DNA of 19,767 bases, from positions 1-19,767 of the forward strand of contig JALSYJ010000044.1 in NCBI GenBank assembly GCA_027071965.1. Reading direction: 5' to 3'. The position numbers were made by a program, and so were the translations under genes. This document shows, piece by piece, positions 1-7,993 of the stretch. Numbering within the stretch: position 1 is the stretch's first letter; every line of letters begins with the position of its first letter. Under the pieces are notes generated by a model that had not been told where the DNA came from, ran no database searches, and saw only the letters and a list, made by a program, of their open reading frames with translations. This DNA is from Robiginitomaculum sp. GTDB taxonomy: Bacteria; Pseudomonadota; Alphaproteobacteria; Caulobacterales; Maricaulaceae.

Positions 1-320
1 CTCTTTGCGTCGATAAAATTTATAACGAAAATCTGCCTGAACAAAGCCGGGTTCCGGCCTGTGTCTCCACTTGTCCCACCGGGGCCCGTTCTTTTGGCGA
101 TCTTGGTGATCCTGATTCTGATGTTTCCAAACTTGTGGCGGCACGAAAGGGATATGCCTTAATGCCAGAACAGGGCACAAAGCCGGTGAACAGATATTTA
201 CCGCCACGACCAAAACAGGTTGGCAAAGGCGTGGCACCGCGTATGCTGACCCATCAGGACGACAGCAGCGACGGGGCAGGATTACTGGCCCGCTGGGTCG
301 ATAAAATTTTAACCGCGTAA
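1..320 (+). CDS. 4Fe-4S iron-sulfur subunit of a DMSO-reductase-family oxidoreductase (SoeB/DmsB-like), C-terminal part
   Basis: This is the 3' end of a gene that begins before the window; the reading frame starts at base 3 and stops with TAA at 318-320. The visible 105 residues begin LCVDKIYNENLPEQ and contain PACVSTCPTGARSFGD, the Cys-rich motif typical of the last [4Fe-4S] ferredoxin-like cluster of DmsB/PhsB/SoeB subunits. These subunits carry electrons between a molybdopterin catalytic subunit and a quinone-linked membrane anchor. The anchor gene follows after 9 bases, with a GAGG ribosome site directly behind this stop, so the two are one operon. The closest type I recognise is the B subunit of membrane-bound sulfite dehydrogenase (SoeABC), but the substrate cannot be settled without the missing catalytic subunit, which should lie just upstream. 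The family call is firm; the Soe assignment is tentative. Confidence 0.85.
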   Translation, partial: LCVDKIYNENLPEQSRVPACVSTCPTGARSFGDLGDPDSDVSKLVAARKGYALMPEQGTKPVNRYLPPRPKQVGKGVAPRMLTHQDDSSDGAGLLARWVDKILTA

Positions 321-329
321 GAGGCCAAA

Positions 330-1268
330 ATGCATCCGGCTAAGTCAGTCTTGTTTTTCACCACAACAACCGGGGCCGGTTATGGTCTGTTATTCTGGTT
401 GGGGGTTTTATCCTATCGGAAATTGCTTGCTGCGGATTTTACTTTTGGACTGATAAGTTTTGGAGTGGCATTCATTCTGGTTATTGCCGGGCTGTTGTCA
501 TCAACCTTGCATCTTGGTCACCCGGAGCGTGCATGGCGGGCATTGTCGCAATGGCGCTCTTCTTGGCTTTCCAGAGAAGGCTTGCTCGCCATTATCACAT
601 TTATTCCAACGGGGCTGTTTGCCTTGTCATGGGTGGTGCTTGGAGAAAATACCGGAGTGTTCGCTGTACTGGGGTTGGTTGGTGGAGCATTTAGCATGCT
701 CACAGTTTTTAGCACCTCGATGATTTATGCCTCATTAAAGGCCGTACCGGCATGGTCATGCAGGTGGACACCGTGGGTCTATCTGGTCTTGTCACTGATG
801 AGTGGGGGGCTGCTGGCGGCAATGCTAAGTGTAATTGGCGGGCGATGGCTGGCTGCAGACTGGCTGGTATTGCCGGTTTTGTTCTTTGTAGGATTGGCTT
901 TGGTGCTAAAGCTGTCATACTGGAGCACAATCGACCGGGGCATGAGCAGCAGCGCCCAAAGTGCTACCGGTCTTGGAGAGTTCGGGGAGGTCAAACTGAT
1001 CGAAAGCCCTCATGACCAGCCAAATTTTCTGCTAAAGGAAATGGGTTTTGCTATTGCCAGAAAGCACAGCAAAAAACTGCGACAACTTGTTGTTTTATTT
1101 GCATTTCTGTTTCCATTTGCACTAATTGCCGCACAATGGTTTATTCCTGATTTTGCTGCTATATTCATCACTTTGGCGGTTGTCTGCGCTGGAATTGGCC
1201 TGTTTATGGAGCGTTGGTTGTTTTTTGCCGAGGCCAAGCATGTGGTAACACTCTACTATGATCAATAA
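330..1268 (+). CDS. DmsC/NrfD-type membrane anchor subunit (SoeC-like)
   Basis: The 312-residue protein is mostly hydrophobic, with about eight likely membrane helices. It starts MHPAKSVLFFTTTTGAGYGL, a start typical of DmsC-family anchors. It also has the conserved loop STLHLGHPERAWRALSQWRS (about residues 58-77), where LHLGHPERA is a family hallmark, and the C-terminal ERWLFFAEAKHV (about 293-304). Such subunits hold the iron-sulfur and molybdopterin subunits on the inner membrane and exchange electrons with the quinone pool. ATG at 330 is chosen because GAGG at 321-324 is well spaced before it. It follows the iron-sulfur subunit in the usual B-C order. The best guess is the SoeC subunit of a sulfite-oxidising complex, by resemblance and gene order; a DMSO, polysulfide or other S/N-oxide enzyme remains possible. 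The length is normal for the family. Confidence 0.85.
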   Translation: MHPAKSVLFFTTTTGAGYGLLFWLGVLSYRKLLAADFTFGLISFGVAFILVIAGLLSSTLHLGHPERAWRALSQWRSSWLSREGLLAIITFIPTGLFALSWVVLGENTGVFAVLGLVGGAFSMLTVFSTSMIYASLKAVPAWSCRWTPWVYLVLSLMSGGLLAAMLSVIGGRWLAADWLVLPVLFFVGLALVLKLSYWSTIDRGMSSSAQSATGLGEFGEVKLIESPHDQPNFLLKEMGFAIARKHSKKLRQLVVLFAFLFPFALIAAQWFIPDFAAIFITLAVVCAGIGLFMERWLFFAEAKHVVTLYYDQ

Positions 1269-1276
1269 GGTTTCTC

Positions 1277-2446
1277 ATGAAGGCAAGTCAGATTAAATCA
1301 TGGATTAGCGGTTTTTCTATTGCTTTGGTTTCTGTAATCGCCATGGCCAGTCCTTTGCCCGACTTTACGCAAATGGGCAATGCGCAACTAAGAGTTGAAG
1401 CTAAAAGCAGTGCTGTTGCCAGCAGAATACTGGCACGGAGGATGCTGGGTCTTGATGATACGGGCAAGAGCGTTGCAAAAATCATTGAAAATGAGGAAAT
1501 GCAAGCAGCAATAGAGCTGCTTAGAAGCGCCAGCACCAGTGATGCCATTGCTGCCAACACTCTTGGTACACTGATTCAAAACGGTGTGGCACCAGCAAAA
1601 CATAAGGGTGAGGATGCAGATTTATTTCAATTTGCAGCGGAGCGTGGCGATGAGGGCGGACAGGTAAATTTTGCTATTACCAGATTGTTTTCCGGCAATC
1701 CTGAGCAGGCAGTTGAGGGCAGAAAATCTTTAGAGGACATAATCGGCAACTCTGATTCTGATTGGCGATTTGTGGCCTTACGGGCGCTTTCCACTGCCAT
1801 GTTATACGGTATTGGCGGGGAGCGGGATATTGCACGGGGAGTAGAGGGTTATGAGTTGTTTTTACAGTTTTACCCTGATGATGCCGCCGCATTGACGGTA
1901 ATGGGGCAAGCTAAACAATATGGCTGGGTTGGTGAAAAAGATATTCCGGCAGCTATCACGTTTTATGAACGAGCCGCAGCATCAGGCGGCAATAGCGCAA
2001 TGTGGCAATTGGCCATGATCTATCAGGAACAACAGGATATTGAAAAAGCATGGAATCTGGTGGTGCGTTCTTCTGATGCCGGTTTTGAAAATGCGATGAT
2101 ATCGCGTGCGGTGATGCTGGCTTTGGGGCAGGGGGTAGAGCAGGATTATACGCAAGCCTATAACTGGTACGAAAAAGCGGCCATTAAAGGCAGGGCTCAT
2201 GCCATACGCGCATTAGCCTACATGCACCAATTAGGACAGGGGCGGGAGGAAAACCCGAAGCTGGCGTGGGGGCTTTATAAACTGGTGGCTTCGCTTGATA
2301 AAATTGCCCAGGAGCGGCTGGATGAAATGCAAGCTGTTCTAGATCAATGGAGTGAGAGTGAACGCTCTGCTTTTATCAAGGATGGACAAGAACAGGCGCA
2401 AAACTGGCTGCAAAGCCATAAACTCACCAGTGAGGATTTGCGTTAG
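1277..2446 (+). CDS. Secreted Sel1-repeat (TPR-like) protein
   Basis: The 389-residue protein starts with a basic, hydrophobic signal peptide (MKASQIKSWISGFSIALVSV, then IAMASPLP), with cleavage likely around residue 24-25, so it acts in the periplasm. The body is alpha-helical with Sel1-type repeats, clearest in the second half: AITFYERAAASGGNSAMWQL, YNWYEKAAIKGRAHAIRALA and the loops ALGQGVEQD and HQLGQGREEN. The earlier repeats are degenerate. Sel1 repeats are protein-interaction scaffolds and carry no catalytic motif. The gene starts 8 bases after the anchor-subunit stop; AAGG at the junction serves as ribosome site, so it is probably cotranscribed with the oxidoreductase. A link to that enzyme, such as assembly help, is inference from position only. 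No terminator is obvious behind it; a degenerate repeat element begins about 15 bases downstream. Confidence 0.75.
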   Translation: MKASQIKSWISGFSIALVSVIAMASPLPDFTQMGNAQLRVEAKSSAVASRILARRMLGLDDTGKSVAKIIENEEMQAAIELLRSASTSDAIAANTLGTLIQNGVAPAKHKGEDADLFQFAAERGDEGGQVNFAITRLFSGNPEQAVEGRKSLEDIIGNSDSDWRFVALRALSTAMLYGIGGERDIARGVEGYELFLQFYPDDAAALTVMGQAKQYGWVGEKDIPAAITFYERAAASGGNSAMWQLAMIYQEQQDIEKAWNLVVRSSDAGFENAMISRAVMLALGQGVEQDYTQAYNWYEKAAIKGRAHAIRALAYMHQLGQGREENPKLAWGLYKLVASLDKIAQERLDEMQAVLDQWSESERSAFIKDGQEQAQNWLQSHKLTSEDLR

Positions 2447-2460
2447 GGCGTTTATCCAGT

Positions 2461-2621
2461 ATTAAATCCCGCACTTAAAATAGCGAGACTTGCCGTCGCG
2501 GTAGGACAGACAAAGACTCCTCAAGTAGCCGATAGGATGAAAACATCCGTAGGTATTTCCTTGCAACTGATAATGACATGAATCACCCCAATCTTTTTTA
2601 TGAGTCCTGAACGGATGCTCT
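2461..2621 (-). repeat. Degenerate inverted copy of the mosaic intergenic repeat
   Basis: Read on the minus strand, bases 2536 to 2498 match bases 9535-9573 of the repeat block behind fliE over 39 bases without a gap and with 4 mismatches. Both begin CCTATCGGCTACTTGAGGA and end TGTCCTACCGC. The next stretch on the minus strand also aligns: CTATTTTA then GTGCGGGATTT near 2461-2482 against CTATTTTA then GCGCGGGTTTT at 9409-9428. At the other edge, ATGCTCTAG at 2615-2623 is the reverse complement of CTAGAGCAT, which begins the copy at 9355. A small hairpin (GGATG, loop AAAA, CATCC; 2535-2548) sits inside. The outer limits are approximate. A 66-codon minus-strand reading frame (2462-2662, TTG start) runs through it and is probably not a gene. 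Confidence 0.7.
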
Positions 2622-2763
2622 AGCAATTTGCAAAGCCTGAAATTATCACTTTTGTTTAGCAAGCTGCCGAAACACGGGCAATAGTGGCAGGAAACACTCC
2701 TTAAATGGGAAAAACCACATCAAAAATGCCACAATTTTTCATAATCAACCAAAATATTTCCTG

Positions 2764-2786
2764 ATCGCCACGATTACACTGGCGAT
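2764..2786. promoter_or_regulatory. 7-bp inverted repeat upstream of the TonB receptor
   Basis: ATCGCCA (2764-2770) and TGGCGAT (2780-2786) are perfect reverse complements separated by 9 bases. The spacing puts the half-site centres about 16 bases apart, which suits a dimeric repressor or activator. The short T run after the right arm (2786-2789) would also fit a weak terminator hairpin on the plus strand. It lies about 160 bases before the receptor start. Function is inferred from symmetry alone. Confidence 0.35.
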
Positions 2787-2843
2787 TTTGAAACAAACCC
2801 GTATAAAGGATCGACAATTAAGCGATTTATAGAATCTGCTTGA

Positions 2844-2931
2844 TTTTGCCAAATTCGGGTTTTTGACCCGGGTTAGGTGAAATACCAGTTTTGACAAAGT
2901 ACGAGTTTGGCAAAGTATCAGTTTTGGCATA
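2844..2931 (+). promoter_or_regulatory. Cluster of four TTTTGNCAAA-like sites before the TonB receptor
   Basis: Four similar decamers precede the receptor start: TTTTGCCAAA (2844), TTTTGACAAA (2889), GTTTGGCAAA (2905) and TTTTGGCATA (2922). The last three are 16-17 bases apart, so they lie nearly on one DNA face with one and a half turns between them. TTGACA at 2891-2896, inside the second site, could be a -35 box, with a poor -10 near 2913-2918 (AAGTAT). If so, the sites overlap the promoter. A hairpin CGGGT-TTTTG-ACCCG lies between sites one and two (2856-2870). A regulator binding this array is inference. Confidence 0.4.
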
Positions 2932-2944
2932 TACGGAGATATCA

Positions 2945-5413
2945 ATGAGTTTCAAGTCAACTTCCCGAACCGCGCTGCTTGGCGCCGGATCATTGGCCAT
3001 TTTAATGGCACCAACTATCGTGCAGGCACAAGCTGATGAGCGCAGAGGCGTGGATCAGATTGTAGTCACAGCGCAAAAACGCGAACAAAACCAGCAAGAC
3101 ATTCCAGTTGCTGTTGCTTCCTATGGCGAAGAAATGATTGAGAACGCCGGAATTCGTGACATCAAAGACCTGATTGCTATTGCACCGGGCCTGATGGTTA
3201 CCTCAACATCCAGTGAAGCCTCGACCACTGTTCGTATTCGTGGTGTTGGTACCGTTGGTGACAATACCGGCCTTGAAAGCTCCGCTGGTATTTTCATTGA
3301 TGGCGTATATCGTTCACGCAACTCTGTAGGTTTTGGTGATCTTGGCGAAATTGAGCGCATAGAATTGCTTCGTGGCCCACAAGGCACCCTGTTTGGTAAA
3401 AACACTTCAGCCGGTGCCCTGAACATTATCACCAAAGGCCCCGAATACGAAGCATCATACGGCGGCGAAGTAACCGTTAGCAATTTTAATGGTCGTGGTG
3501 GATCCATGTTCGCAACTGGCGCATTAAATGATGCCGAGACCGCAGCATTCCGTATCTATGCGGCAAAACGCACCCGTGATGGCTATGTTCAAAATGCTGA
3601 CCCATTTGGCGGAGAATCTTACGATCAGAACGTGCTAACCGTTCGCGGACAGGTGGAATTCACCCCTAATGATAACTTCAAACTAAACATTATTGGTGAT
3701 TACAGCAAGCGTGACGAAAATTGTTGTTCTGGCGTTCCTATTTCCGTCACCACTTCCTCATTGCTTACCAATGGTCTGGGCGGCACCGGATATCCAATCA
3801 ACTTTGATGCCACCACTCCACGGGCATTGCCCAGAGACGCCTATACCGCATATTATAATCGCGAAATTGGGCAGGTTATCAACGACAAGGGCATTTCCGC
3901 TGAAGCAGAGTGGAATACCTCTATTGGTGATATAACCTCTATCACTGCATGGCGCAGGTGGGACAATGCCCAGGGCCAGGATGTTGACTATACCAATGCC
4001 GACATAGTTTATCGCCCAAGCGACGGTTCTTATGGTAATGACTTTAATACATTTACCCAGGAATTGCGCCTTGCGGGTTCTACCGAAAATCTAGACTGGT
4101 TGATTGGCGGCTTTTACATGAATGAAAAGCTGACACGTCGTGACACTTTCCGCTTTGGTGAAGATTATGAAGCATATTTGGGTCTTCTGCTTTCCGGTGG
4201 AGCGAACCCGCAACAGGTTGCAAACTTCACCGGAGTCGTTGCCGGACTTCCTGGCTCCCAGATCATACCGTTTGGGTCTAATTTCCCTGTTGATGGTGGC
4301 ATGGTTCAAGATGAGTATCTGCACGTAGCAGAAACCTTTGCCCTGTTCACACACAATACATGGCAGGTTACAGATCAGTTCTCATTGACCGGTGGTCTGC
4401 GCTGGACAAATGAGAACAAGAATGTGGATGCCACCTTCTCGACCAATGCTCCTGGTTGCGGCTTTTACGAAGGAATTTTTGGTCTTGACCCGGTTTCCGG
4501 AGCCATTGCGGCCGGTGCCGGAGCTGTAGCTCCTGTAGTTGGTCTGGTTTGTCTTCCATGGGCCAGATCCGGCCTTGACGGAGCTGTTCAATCACAGAGC
4601 ATAGATTCCAGTGAGCTTTCCGGGACAGCCAAGGCTGCCTATCGCTTTAATGATGATGTGATGGCCTATGCTTCCTATGCGCGCGGATTTAAAGCCGGAG
4701 GTCTGAACCTGGATCGTAAATTCGATACTGGCGCAACACCCGGAACACTTGGCGCATGGGACACAACCTTTGCTCCGGAAACTGTGGATACATTTGAAGT
4801 AGGCGTAAAGACTCAAAGCATGGACAATTCCCTGCTTGCCAACTTTACAGTATTTAGCTCCAGATTTGAGAACTTCCAGCTTAACACCTTTAACGGAACT
4901 GCCTTTGTGGTGAATTCAATCCCGCAGGTCAAATCCGATGGTGCCGAGCTTGAATTGCTGTATATGCCAAACATTGATGGCTTGACCCTGCAAGGCGGTG
5001 TTACATACTCTGACACCAGATATGGTACTCAAACTGGAACACCGGCCAATCTTTCTGGTCAGCAAATGTCCCTGTCACCAAAATGGTACGGAACCGCCTC
5101 TGTCACCTATGAGCGCCCTTTAGTGGACAATCTGGTTTGGCGGGTGTCACTGGATGGCCGCGCGGTGTCCAGTTATAACACCGGCTCTGATCTGGATGCT
5201 CCAAAACAACAAGACAGCTTTGCTACTTTCAATGGACGCTTTGTTATTGCTGAGGAAGAAGACAGCTGGTCGATCGAGATCTGGGGCAAGAACATTCTTG
5301 ATACACCTTACATGCAGGTGGCATTTGATACGCCGCTGGCCGGGGCTAATGCCTATAGCATGTTCCCGGGTGCGCCAAGGATCTGGGGTGCAACCCTGCG
5401 CGGCTCGTTCTAG
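2945..5413 (+). CDS. TonB-dependent outer membrane receptor
   Basis: The 822-residue protein has a signal peptide ending VQAQA (about residues 26-30), then a TonB-box-like VDQIVVTAQKRE at 36-47. The plug domain spans about 50-165: DIPVAVASY, VRIRGVG, GIFIDGVYRSR and ERIELLRGPQGTLFGKNTSA. A long beta-barrel follows and ends in the aromatic SF terminus recognised by the outer-membrane assembly machinery. It imports a substrate across the outer membrane using TonB-ExbBD energy; the substrate is not readable, though siderophores, vitamins, sugars and aromatic compounds are typical. ATG at 2945 is chosen because GGAG (2935-2938) sits 6 bases ahead and the signal peptide starts there; a TTG 18 codons upstream overlaps the putative operator sites. 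Adjacent cysteines C260-C261 lie in a likely surface loop. A strong terminator follows, so it is probably transcribed alone. Confidence 0.93.
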   Translation: MSFKSTSRTALLGAGSLAILMAPTIVQAQADERRGVDQIVVTAQKREQNQQDIPVAVASYGEEMIENAGIRDIKDLIAIAPGLMVTSTSSEASTTVRIRGVGTVGDNTGLESSAGIFIDGVYRSRNSVGFGDLGEIERIELLRGPQGTLFGKNTSAGALNIITKGPEYEASYGGEVTVSNFNGRGGSMFATGALNDAETAAFRIYAAKRTRDGYVQNADPFGGESYDQNVLTVRGQVEFTPNDNFKLNIIGDYSKRDENCCSGVPISVTTSSLLTNGLGGTGYPINFDATTPRALPRDAYTAYYNREIGQVINDKGISAEAEWNTSIGDITSITAWRRWDNAQGQDVDYTNADIVYRPSDGSYGNDFNTFTQELRLAGSTENLDWLIGGFYMNEKLTRRDTFRFGEDYEAYLGLLLSGGANPQQVANFTGVVAGLPGSQIIPFGSNFPVDGGMVQDEYLHVAETFALFTHNTWQVTDQFSLTGGLRWTNENKNVDATFSTNAPGCGFYEGIFGLDPVSGAIAAGAGAVAPVVGLVCLPWARSGLDGAVQSQSIDSSELSGTAKAAYRFNDDVMAYASYARGFKAGGLNLDRKFDTGATPGTLGAWDTTFAPETVDTFEVGVKTQSMDNSLLANFTVFSSRFENFQLNTFNGTAFVVNSIPQVKSDGAELELLYMPNIDGLTLQGGVTYSDTRYGTQTGTPANLSGQQMSLSPKWYGTASVTYERPLVDNLVWRVSLDGRAVSSYNTGSDLDAPKQQDSFATFNGRFVIAEEEDSWSIEIWGKNILDTPYMQVAFDTPLAGANAYSMFPGAPRIWGATLRGSF

Positions 5414-5439
5414 TCGTTCTAATAACGAAACAAAATTTG

Positions 5440-5471
5440 AAAAAGGCCGGACTTGTTCCGGCCTTTTTTTT
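5440..5471 (+). terminator. Rho-independent terminator of the TonB receptor gene
   Basis: AGGCCGGA (5444-5451) pairs with TCCGGCCT (5457-5464) around a 5-base loop. The stem lengthens through an A run (5440-5444) pairing with the run of eight T (5464-5471). It lies 27 bases after the receptor stop. Confidence 0.93.
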
Positions 5472-5532
5472 GCGCGGGTGACATTCACTGGATTTTATAG
5501 CTATAGTTCGGCCAAACATTCTGGAGCCCATC

Positions 5533-6822
5533 ATGCACAAGCATTTTTATATTCTACTTGCAATTATCGGAGTTGCCTTATCCTCCTGCACGCCTGCAGA
5601 AAAACAGACAGCCACCAGCGAACAACTGGTTCCAGAAACATTTGCCCAAGCTGGGCAGTTGGATGATTTACTGACCACGATGATTGCCGAAGGATCAGTG
5701 CCCGGAGCATCCATTATGGTTATTGAAGGCGGCCATGAAACTTATTTTAATGTCGTCGGCAATATGGATATGGAAAATCAGATTCCACAAACCAGAGCCT
5801 CAATTGCCCGCTATTATTCAATGACCAAACCCATTGTCGGGATTGCGTTAATGACACTCTATGAGAAAGGCAAATTCAATCTGGATGACCCGATTGCCAA
5901 ATATATGCCTGAATACTCAAATCTTAAAGTCTATGTGCCTGCTGCTGATACTGCCGAAGCCACACTAATAAATCCAGAACGTGACGTGACTATTCGTGAT
6001 CTGATGCGCCATACTTCTGGCATGACATATGGCCTGTTTACTGACACGGGAGTGGACAGAATGTATAGGCAAGCCGGTATTTTGAACCTCACTGACACTA
6101 ATGCGAAAATGAGCGAGAAACTGGCCACACTGCCCTTGATTACGCAACCAGGAACCCAATGGATTTACAGCGTCTCGGTAGATGTGCAAGGCAGGTTAAT
6201 CGAAGTGCTTTCAGGGCAAACCCTTGGAGAGTTTTTGCAAGAAGCGATTTTTGATCCTCTGCAAATGAACCATACCGGGTTTACAGTCAAAGCTGCTGAT
6301 CGCGAACTTTTTGGGCCTGCCTATAGCCTTGGCAAAGACGGCTTAAAGCGATTGTCCGATGATGGTCAAAAACCGGGAATGACTGTTGATCTTCCGTTTT
6401 TGAACGATGTTCCATTTGAAAGTGGTGGCAGCGGCCTGGTCTCGAGCATTGATGATTATGCAAAATTTGCCAAAATGCTGCTGGGAAATGGTGCATTAGG
6501 TGATGTGAGAATATTAAAGCCGGAAACACTTGCAATGATGACCCGTGATCAGTTGGGCGATGCTGATCATGGCTGGCTTGGGGATGATATGGGTTTTGGG
6601 CTTGATTTTGCTGTCAAGACCGGTGCCATGACAGAAGGCAGACTGCCACAACCCGTTGGCTCTTACGGTTGGGGTGGGTTGGCTGGAACTTACTTTTGGG
6701 TTGATCCGCAAAACCAGCTAACTGTGATTTTCCAAACCCAAGTCATGGGGCATGAGCACGCCAATATACGCAATCGAGTAGTTGCGGCCGTTTATGGGGT
6801 CAAAAGCACACCGGCGAATTGA
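5533..6822 (+). CDS. Lipoprotein serine hydrolase, class C beta-lactamase / family VIII esterase type
   Basis: The 429-residue protein has a lipoprotein signal: MHKHFYILLAIIGVALSSC, lipobox LSSC with C19 as the lipidated cysteine, so it is membrane-anchored and faces the periplasm or outside. The catalytic S-x-x-K is SMTK (S96, K99), followed by a Tyr block Y212-S-V in TQWIYSVSVDVQGR. The third block is GWGGLAGTYFWVDP (W380-G-G) rather than the KTG triad. YSx and WGG in these places are characteristic of family VIII carboxylesterases and related hydrolases, not of true AmpC enzymes or DD-peptidases, so ester hydrolysis is more likely than beta-lactam resistance. GGAG (5523-5526) sits 6 bases before ATG. 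The gene follows the TonB receptor in the same direction but behind a strong terminator, so it needs its own promoter. The substrate is unknown. Confidence 0.88.
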   Translation: MHKHFYILLAIIGVALSSCTPAEKQTATSEQLVPETFAQAGQLDDLLTTMIAEGSVPGASIMVIEGGHETYFNVVGNMDMENQIPQTRASIARYYSMTKPIVGIALMTLYEKGKFNLDDPIAKYMPEYSNLKVYVPAADTAEATLINPERDVTIRDLMRHTSGMTYGLFTDTGVDRMYRQAGILNLTDTNAKMSEKLATLPLITQPGTQWIYSVSVDVQGRLIEVLSGQTLGEFLQEAIFDPLQMNHTGFTVKAADRELFGPAYSLGKDGLKRLSDDGQKPGMTVDLPFLNDVPFESGGSGLVSSIDDYAKFAKMLLGNGALGDVRILKPETLAMMTRDQLGDADHGWLGDDMGFGLDFAVKTGAMTEGRLPQPVGSYGWGGLAGTYFWVDPQNQLTVIFQTQVMGHEHANIRNRVVAAVYGVKSTPAN

Positions 6823-6922
6823 AACCAAGAGAGGGGGCGATATTACAATTACCACCCTTCTTTTTTCTAACAAATATCAGAGCATTTCAGGTCAAAATGA
6901 ACGCTTGATCAAAACGGATACT

Positions 6923-7660
6923 CTAACTGAAACTGCGTACCAAAGAGCCAACCACAAGATACCAGCCATCAACCAACACAAAGAATATCAGCTTAAACGG
7001 CAGTGAAATCACCACAGGGGGCAGCATCATCATGCCCATGCTCATCAAAATAGAGGCTACCACCAGATCTATAACCAGAAACGGGATAAAGAATGAGAAT
7101 CCAATCAGAAATGCAATGCGCAACTCCGAAATCATGAAAGCCGGAGCCACAATGTGCAAAGGAGTATCCATTGCTGTCTCAGGGGTCTCGGCACCAGACA
7201 TCTCAAGAAACAGTGCAAGATCCTGTTCACGGGTATGAGATAACATAAACAGCTTTATGGGCTCTGCGCTGGTGGTGAATGCTTCTGACAGCTCCATTTC
7301 CTCATTCATAAGTGGCTCTACACCTCGTTCCCAGCTTTGCTGAAACACTGGAGCCATTACAAAAAATGTCAAAAATAATGAAAGGGAAATCAGCACCATG
7401 TTAGGGGGGCTTTGTTGCAAGCCAGTTGCAGTTCGCAATAATGATAATACCACCACAATACGCACAAAACTGGTGGCCATGATCAATATGGATGGGGCCA
7501 GTGATAAAATGGTCAGCAGGGCAATCAACTGCACCACCCGGCTGGTCAAGGCCCCTTCTTCCCCGGCATCCACGGTTACAGATTGCGCCAGAGCGCCTTC
7601 TGGCATCGCCATAAACGCCAGAATTAGAAACAGGCCGAGAATTATCGAAAAATACTTCAT
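6923..7660 (-). CDS. fliP: Flagellar export gate protein FliP
   Basis: The 245-residue protein has a signal-like N terminus (MKYFSIILGLFLILAFMAMP, then EGALAQ), then the FliP core: SLAPSILIMATSFVRIVVVL (about 53-72), LRTATGLQQSPPNMVLISLS and the C-terminal block PAFMISELRIAFLIGFSFFI through DLVVASILMSMGMMMLPPV and LVDGWYLVVGSL. FliP with FliQ and FliR forms the inner-membrane pore through which flagellar rod, hook and filament proteins are exported. Length and motif order are normal. Its ATG overlaps the fliO stop in an ATGA arrangement (7657-7660), which indicates translational coupling. It converges with the serine hydrolase gene. Transcription probably starts before fliO, where CtrA-like sites lie. 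Confidence 0.97.
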   Translation of the reverse strand: MKYFSIILGLFLILAFMAMPEGALAQSVTVDAGEEGALTSRVVQLIALLTILSLAPSILIMATSFVRIVVVLSLLRTATGLQQSPPNMVLISLSLFLTFFVMAPVFQQSWERGVEPLMNEEMELSEAFTTSAEPIKLFMLSHTREQDLALFLEMSGAETPETAMDTPLHIVAPAFMISELRIAFLIGFSFFIPFLVIDLVVASILMSMGMMMLPPVVISLPFKLIFFVLVDGWYLVVGSLVRSFS

Positions 7661-7947
7661 GCTGGCTCGCTATCTGTTTTTTCAGTTTTTTTGGCCGGGC
7701 GTGTCTGCAGGACTGTTTCACCGGATACACCAAGTAAAATCAGGTGTTCCTGATCATGATCCTTAATGATTACCAACCGACGCCTGGTATCAAGTTGCAG
7801 GGCTTCGGTGATAGCGAGATTCTTTTTTCTCGTGTTTGCCTGCACCACCCCCGGCGCAAAACGCCTTACCGCCACCCATGCGCCAAGCAGAAGAGCGATG
7901 GTAAATGCAAAGCCGAAGATCATTCTAATAGGGTCTATTATTTCCAT
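7657..7947 (-). CDS. fliO: Flagellar biosynthesis protein FliO
   Basis: The 96-residue protein has one N-terminal membrane helix (RMIFGFAFTIALLLGAWVAV, about residues 8-27) followed by a small basic and beta-rich cytoplasmic tail: ALQLDTRRRLVIIKDHDQEH and LILLGVSGETVL. The arrangement of short transmembrane segment plus a 'rRRLvli..d....LlllG' tail is that of FliO. FliO helps FliP assemble into the export gate in other bacteria. Its stop overlaps the start of fliP by 4 bases, matching the usual fliO-fliP order. It is divergent from flgB with about 146 bases between starts, which hold the CtrA-like sites. FliO sequences diverge strongly, so the position beside fliP adds weight to the call. Confidence 0.9.
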   Translation of the reverse strand: MEIIDPIRMIFGFAFTIALLLGAWVAVRRFAPGVVQANTRKKNLAITEALQLDTRRRLVIIKDHDQEHLILLGVSGETVLQTRPAKKTEKTDSEPA

Positions 7948-7993
7948 ATGCCTGTATTGCCCATTTTGTTAACCTGATTTGCACCCAAGGCTA

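Noticed and set aside
2462..2662. 66-codon Cys-rich reading frame on the minus strand
   Set aside because: It runs through the repeat copy shared with 9535-9573, starts with TTG without a ribosome site, and its most striking part is translated repeat DNA.
2891..2944. TTG-initiated extension of the TonB receptor
   Set aside because: It would place 18 residues before a normal signal peptide; ATG at 2945 has a well-spaced GGAG.
3121..3507. 128-codon minus-strand reading frame inside the TonB receptor
   Set aside because: It is an antisense shadow of the conserved plug domain, without ribosome site or recognisable motifs.
6827..6870. Possible terminator between the serine hydrolase and fliP (GAGGG with CCCTT, then a T-rich run)
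   Set aside because: The stem is only about five pairs including a G-U pair with a loop near 19 bases; too weak to annotate, though the T run suits a terminator.
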